A stretch of 64,000 nt of DNA from Cognatitamlana sp035818475. Lineage in GTDB: Bacteria > Bacteroidota > Bacteroidia > Flavobacteriales > Flavobacteriaceae. Under the pieces are notes generated by a model, which saw only the letters and a program-made list of their open reading frames with translations, searched no databases and was not told the DNA's origin. Shown piece after piece: positions 62,330 through 64,000 of the stretch. The DNA lies in contig NZ_JAYMGV010000001.1 of assembly GCF_035818475.1 (NCBI RefSeq), positions 1,922,001-1,986,000 on the forward strand, read 5' to 3'. Position numbers and translations under genes: made by a program. The stretch's first letter is position 1. Every line of letters starts with the position of its first letter.

Positions 62330-64000
62330 ATGGCAGAAAACTCAACAGATCAATTTTTTAAAAGTACAGTTTTAGGGCATCCATCAGGATTATTCGTCTT
62401 ATTTTTTACGGAAATGTGGGAGCGCTTTTCTTATTACGGAATGAGAGCTTTATTAGTTTTGTTTTTAACTGCTTCGTTATTAGATGAAGGTTGGGGGTGG
62501 CCTCGAGAGCATGCTATGGCATTGTTTGGCTCATATGTAGGCTTGGTATATCTCTCAACCATGATGGGAGGGTATTTTGCAGATAAAGTAATAGGTTTTA
62601 GGTACGCGGTTTTAGTTGGTGCTTTATTAATGACGTTGGGGCATGCTTCTATGGCTGTTGAAACACCTTGGTCTATTTATTTAGGGCTTGGCTTATTGGT
62701 AATAGGGAACGGTTTTTTTAAGCCTAATATGACCTCAATTATTTCTGAAATGTATAAAGATAGGCCTGAGAAAAAAGATGGTGCATATACTATTTTTTAT
62801 ATGGGTGTTAATGCCGGGGCTTTTTTAGGAATATTATTGTGTGGCTATTTGGGTGAACAAGTAGGGTGGAGTTTAGGATTTGGATTAGCTGGAATATTTA
62901 TGTTTTTTGGTTTGGTTCAATTTTGGTTAGCTCAAAATATCTTTGGAAATATTGGATTGAAACCAAAGAAGGAAGATAAAGCATCTATAGAAGCTTTAGA
63001 TAATGACAAGCGTGTTCCTTTTCATAAATGGCAACTTGGTTTAATTTTACTAATGGTAGCACTAGGATTATTATGGATAATTAATGCGCCAGCAACAACA
63101 ATTTCTGAAGGTAAAATTAATGTCTTTTCTTTTTTAGGTGAAAACGGTAATACAATAGCTATTTTAACAGCGTTAGGACTCTTTTTGGTTTTATTGATTT
63201 ATAGGTTTACACAATATTCAAAAATAACACGGGAGAAATTAATTGCGGTATCCTTTTTTGCTCTTTTATCGGTTTTCTTTTGGGCTATTTTTGAACAATC
63301 TCCAGGTACACTTACTATTTTTGCAAAGGATTACACAAATAGAACTTTAGACGGGACTTCAGCAAATATTTTTAGAATAGTGAATGCTTGTATGACCATT
63401 ATTCCATTAGGTATAATTACATGGGTGTTGGGTATGTTGTTTAAGCAAACTTTTGGAAAGTATAAATGGTCTAATTTAACATTGAGCTTTAGTTTTATAA
63501 TTGTATGGGGAATTGCTATATGGATGCTTTTAGATCAATTGAAAGATGATAATTTAGAAGTTCCTGCTTCCTGGTTTAGTGTACTAAATTCATTGTTTAT
63601 TATTACACTTGCTCCTCTTTTTTCTAAATGGTGGGAAAGCAAGTATAACCCATCTGCAAATATGAAATATGGAATTGGAATGATTCTGTTGGGGTTAGGA
63701 ATGGCATGTGTGGCATTTGGAGCAAATGGAATTGAGCCTGGAGCAAAAACAGCTTCTGTGAGTATGATTTGGCTTATCTTAGTATACCTATTCCATACGA
63801 TGGGAGAATTGTGTATTTCGCCTGTTGGGTTATCATATGTTAGCAAACTAGTACCAGCCAGAATGATAGCTTTTATGTTTGGTGTATGGTATTTGGCAAT
63901 TGCTATTGGTATGAAAGGCGCAGGTGTGTTTGGTGAAAATGTGGATAAAATTGCGAATGAAAGTGGTATTAGTTATTTTTTCTGGCTATTAACTATAATT
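62330..64000 (+). CDS. Second proton-dependent oligopeptide transporter (3' end cut by window edge)
   Basis: I found this frame by translation: the ATG at 62330 is followed by 557 codons without a stop to the window edge. It shows the same family marks as the preceding gene: TEMWERFSYYGMRALL, STMMGGYFADKVIGFRYAVLVG, KDGAYTIFYMGVNAGAFLG and HTMGELCISPVGLSYVSKL. The sequence is clearly different from its neighbour (longer and with another central loop), so they are old duplicates rather than a recent copy. It probably ends shortly past the edge and imports peptides of a different range. Confidence 0.93.
   Translation, partial: MAENSTDQFFKSTVLGHPSGLFVLFFTEMWERFSYYGMRALLVLFLTASLLDEGWGWPREHAMALFGSYVGLVYLSTMMGGYFADKVIGFRYAVLVGALLMTLGHASMAVETPWSIYLGLGLLVIGNGFFKPNMTSIISEMYKDRPEKKDGAYTIFYMGVNAGAFLGILLCGYLGEQVGWSLGFGLAGIFMFFGLVQFWLAQNIFGNIGLKPKKEDKASIEALDNDKRVPFHKWQLGLILLMVALGLLWIINAPATTISEGKINVFSFLGENGNTIAILTALGLFLVLLIYRFTQYSKITREKLIAVSFFALLSVFFWAIFEQSPGTLTIFAKDYTNRTLDGTSANIFRIVNACMTIIPLGIITWVLGMLFKQTFGKYKWSNLTLSFSFIIVWGIAIWMLLDQLKDDNLEVPASWFSVLNSLFIITLAPLFSKWWESKYNPSANMKYGIGMILLGLGMACVAFGANGIEPGAKTASVSMIWLILVYLFHTMGELCISPVGLSYVSKLVPARMIAFMFGVWYLAIAIGMKGAGVFGENVDKIANESGISYFFWLLTII

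Noticed and set aside
1..64000. tRNA, rRNA, riboswitch, CRISPR or prophage signatures
   Set aside because: None seen by reading both strands. Short structured RNAs could be missed without a covariance-model search.

Overview
This window looks like a piece of chromosome from a marine-type Flavobacteriaceae (Bacteroidota). It is AT-rich, has paired SusC/SusD outer-membrane uptake genes, hybrid two-component regulators with fused sensor, kinase, receiver and AraC parts, many lipoproteins with a Cys right after the signal peptide, and several promoters fitting the Bacteroidota TAnnTTTG -7 box. Most of it is devoted to breaking down sulfated, mannose-containing and uronate-containing polysaccharides. 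I found no rRNA, tRNA, CRISPR array or intact mobile element.

Layout. (A) 1-12447: a susD (cut by the left edge) and susC on the minus strand, divergent from a hybrid two-component regulator, followed by a lipoprotein sulfatase and a beta-helix lipoprotein that overlap by 17 nt. (B) 12906-24833: a second hybrid two-component regulator with its own rho-independent terminator, then susC, susD, a second sulfatase and a CE1-like esterase. (C) 25233-32316: a membrane-anchored regulator joining an outside LamG domain to an inside SARP/BTAD-like DNA-binding half, followed by a Tat-exported Gfo/Idh oxidoreductase and a HEAT-repeat protein carrying two DUF1080 (3-keto-disaccharide hydrolase) domains. 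A strong terminator closes this block. (D) 32597-44301: a mannose block with a phosphomannose-isomerase-like protein, two GH92 alpha-mannosidase-like lipoproteins, a six-hairpin glycosidase-like lipoprotein, a GntR/UTRA regulator, a ROK sugar kinase and a FucP-like sugar transporter.

(E) 44496-48313: a stretch of unrelated small genes (DUF4345, WYL regulator, endonuclease/phosphatase-fold lipoprotein, methyltransferase, DoxX-like membrane protein) with a fragment of an IS110-type transposase and copies of a dispersed intergenic repeat. (F) 48634-55962: a uronate block read outward from one regulatory gap. On the minus strand are kduI, kduD, a DUF4861 protein and a third sulfatase; on the plus strand are a LacI regulator and a pectate-lyase-superfamily beta-helix protein. 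A perfect 22-bp CG-centred palindrome sits between the two arms and overlaps the -33 element of kduI. (G) 56113-64000: housekeeping genes for the mevalonate pathway (GHMP kinase, HMG-CoA reductase), a dipeptidyl peptidase IV and two tandem proton/peptide symporters, the second cut by the right edge.

How the parts fit: SusCD pairs import oligosaccharides, surface and periplasmic sulfatases, esterase, GH92 and beta-helix enzymes trim them, and the cytoplasmic genes (PMI, ROK kinase, MFS transporter, KduI/KduD) take monosaccharides onward. The specific polysaccharides cannot be named from sequence alone. Block C is the part I consider least conventional.
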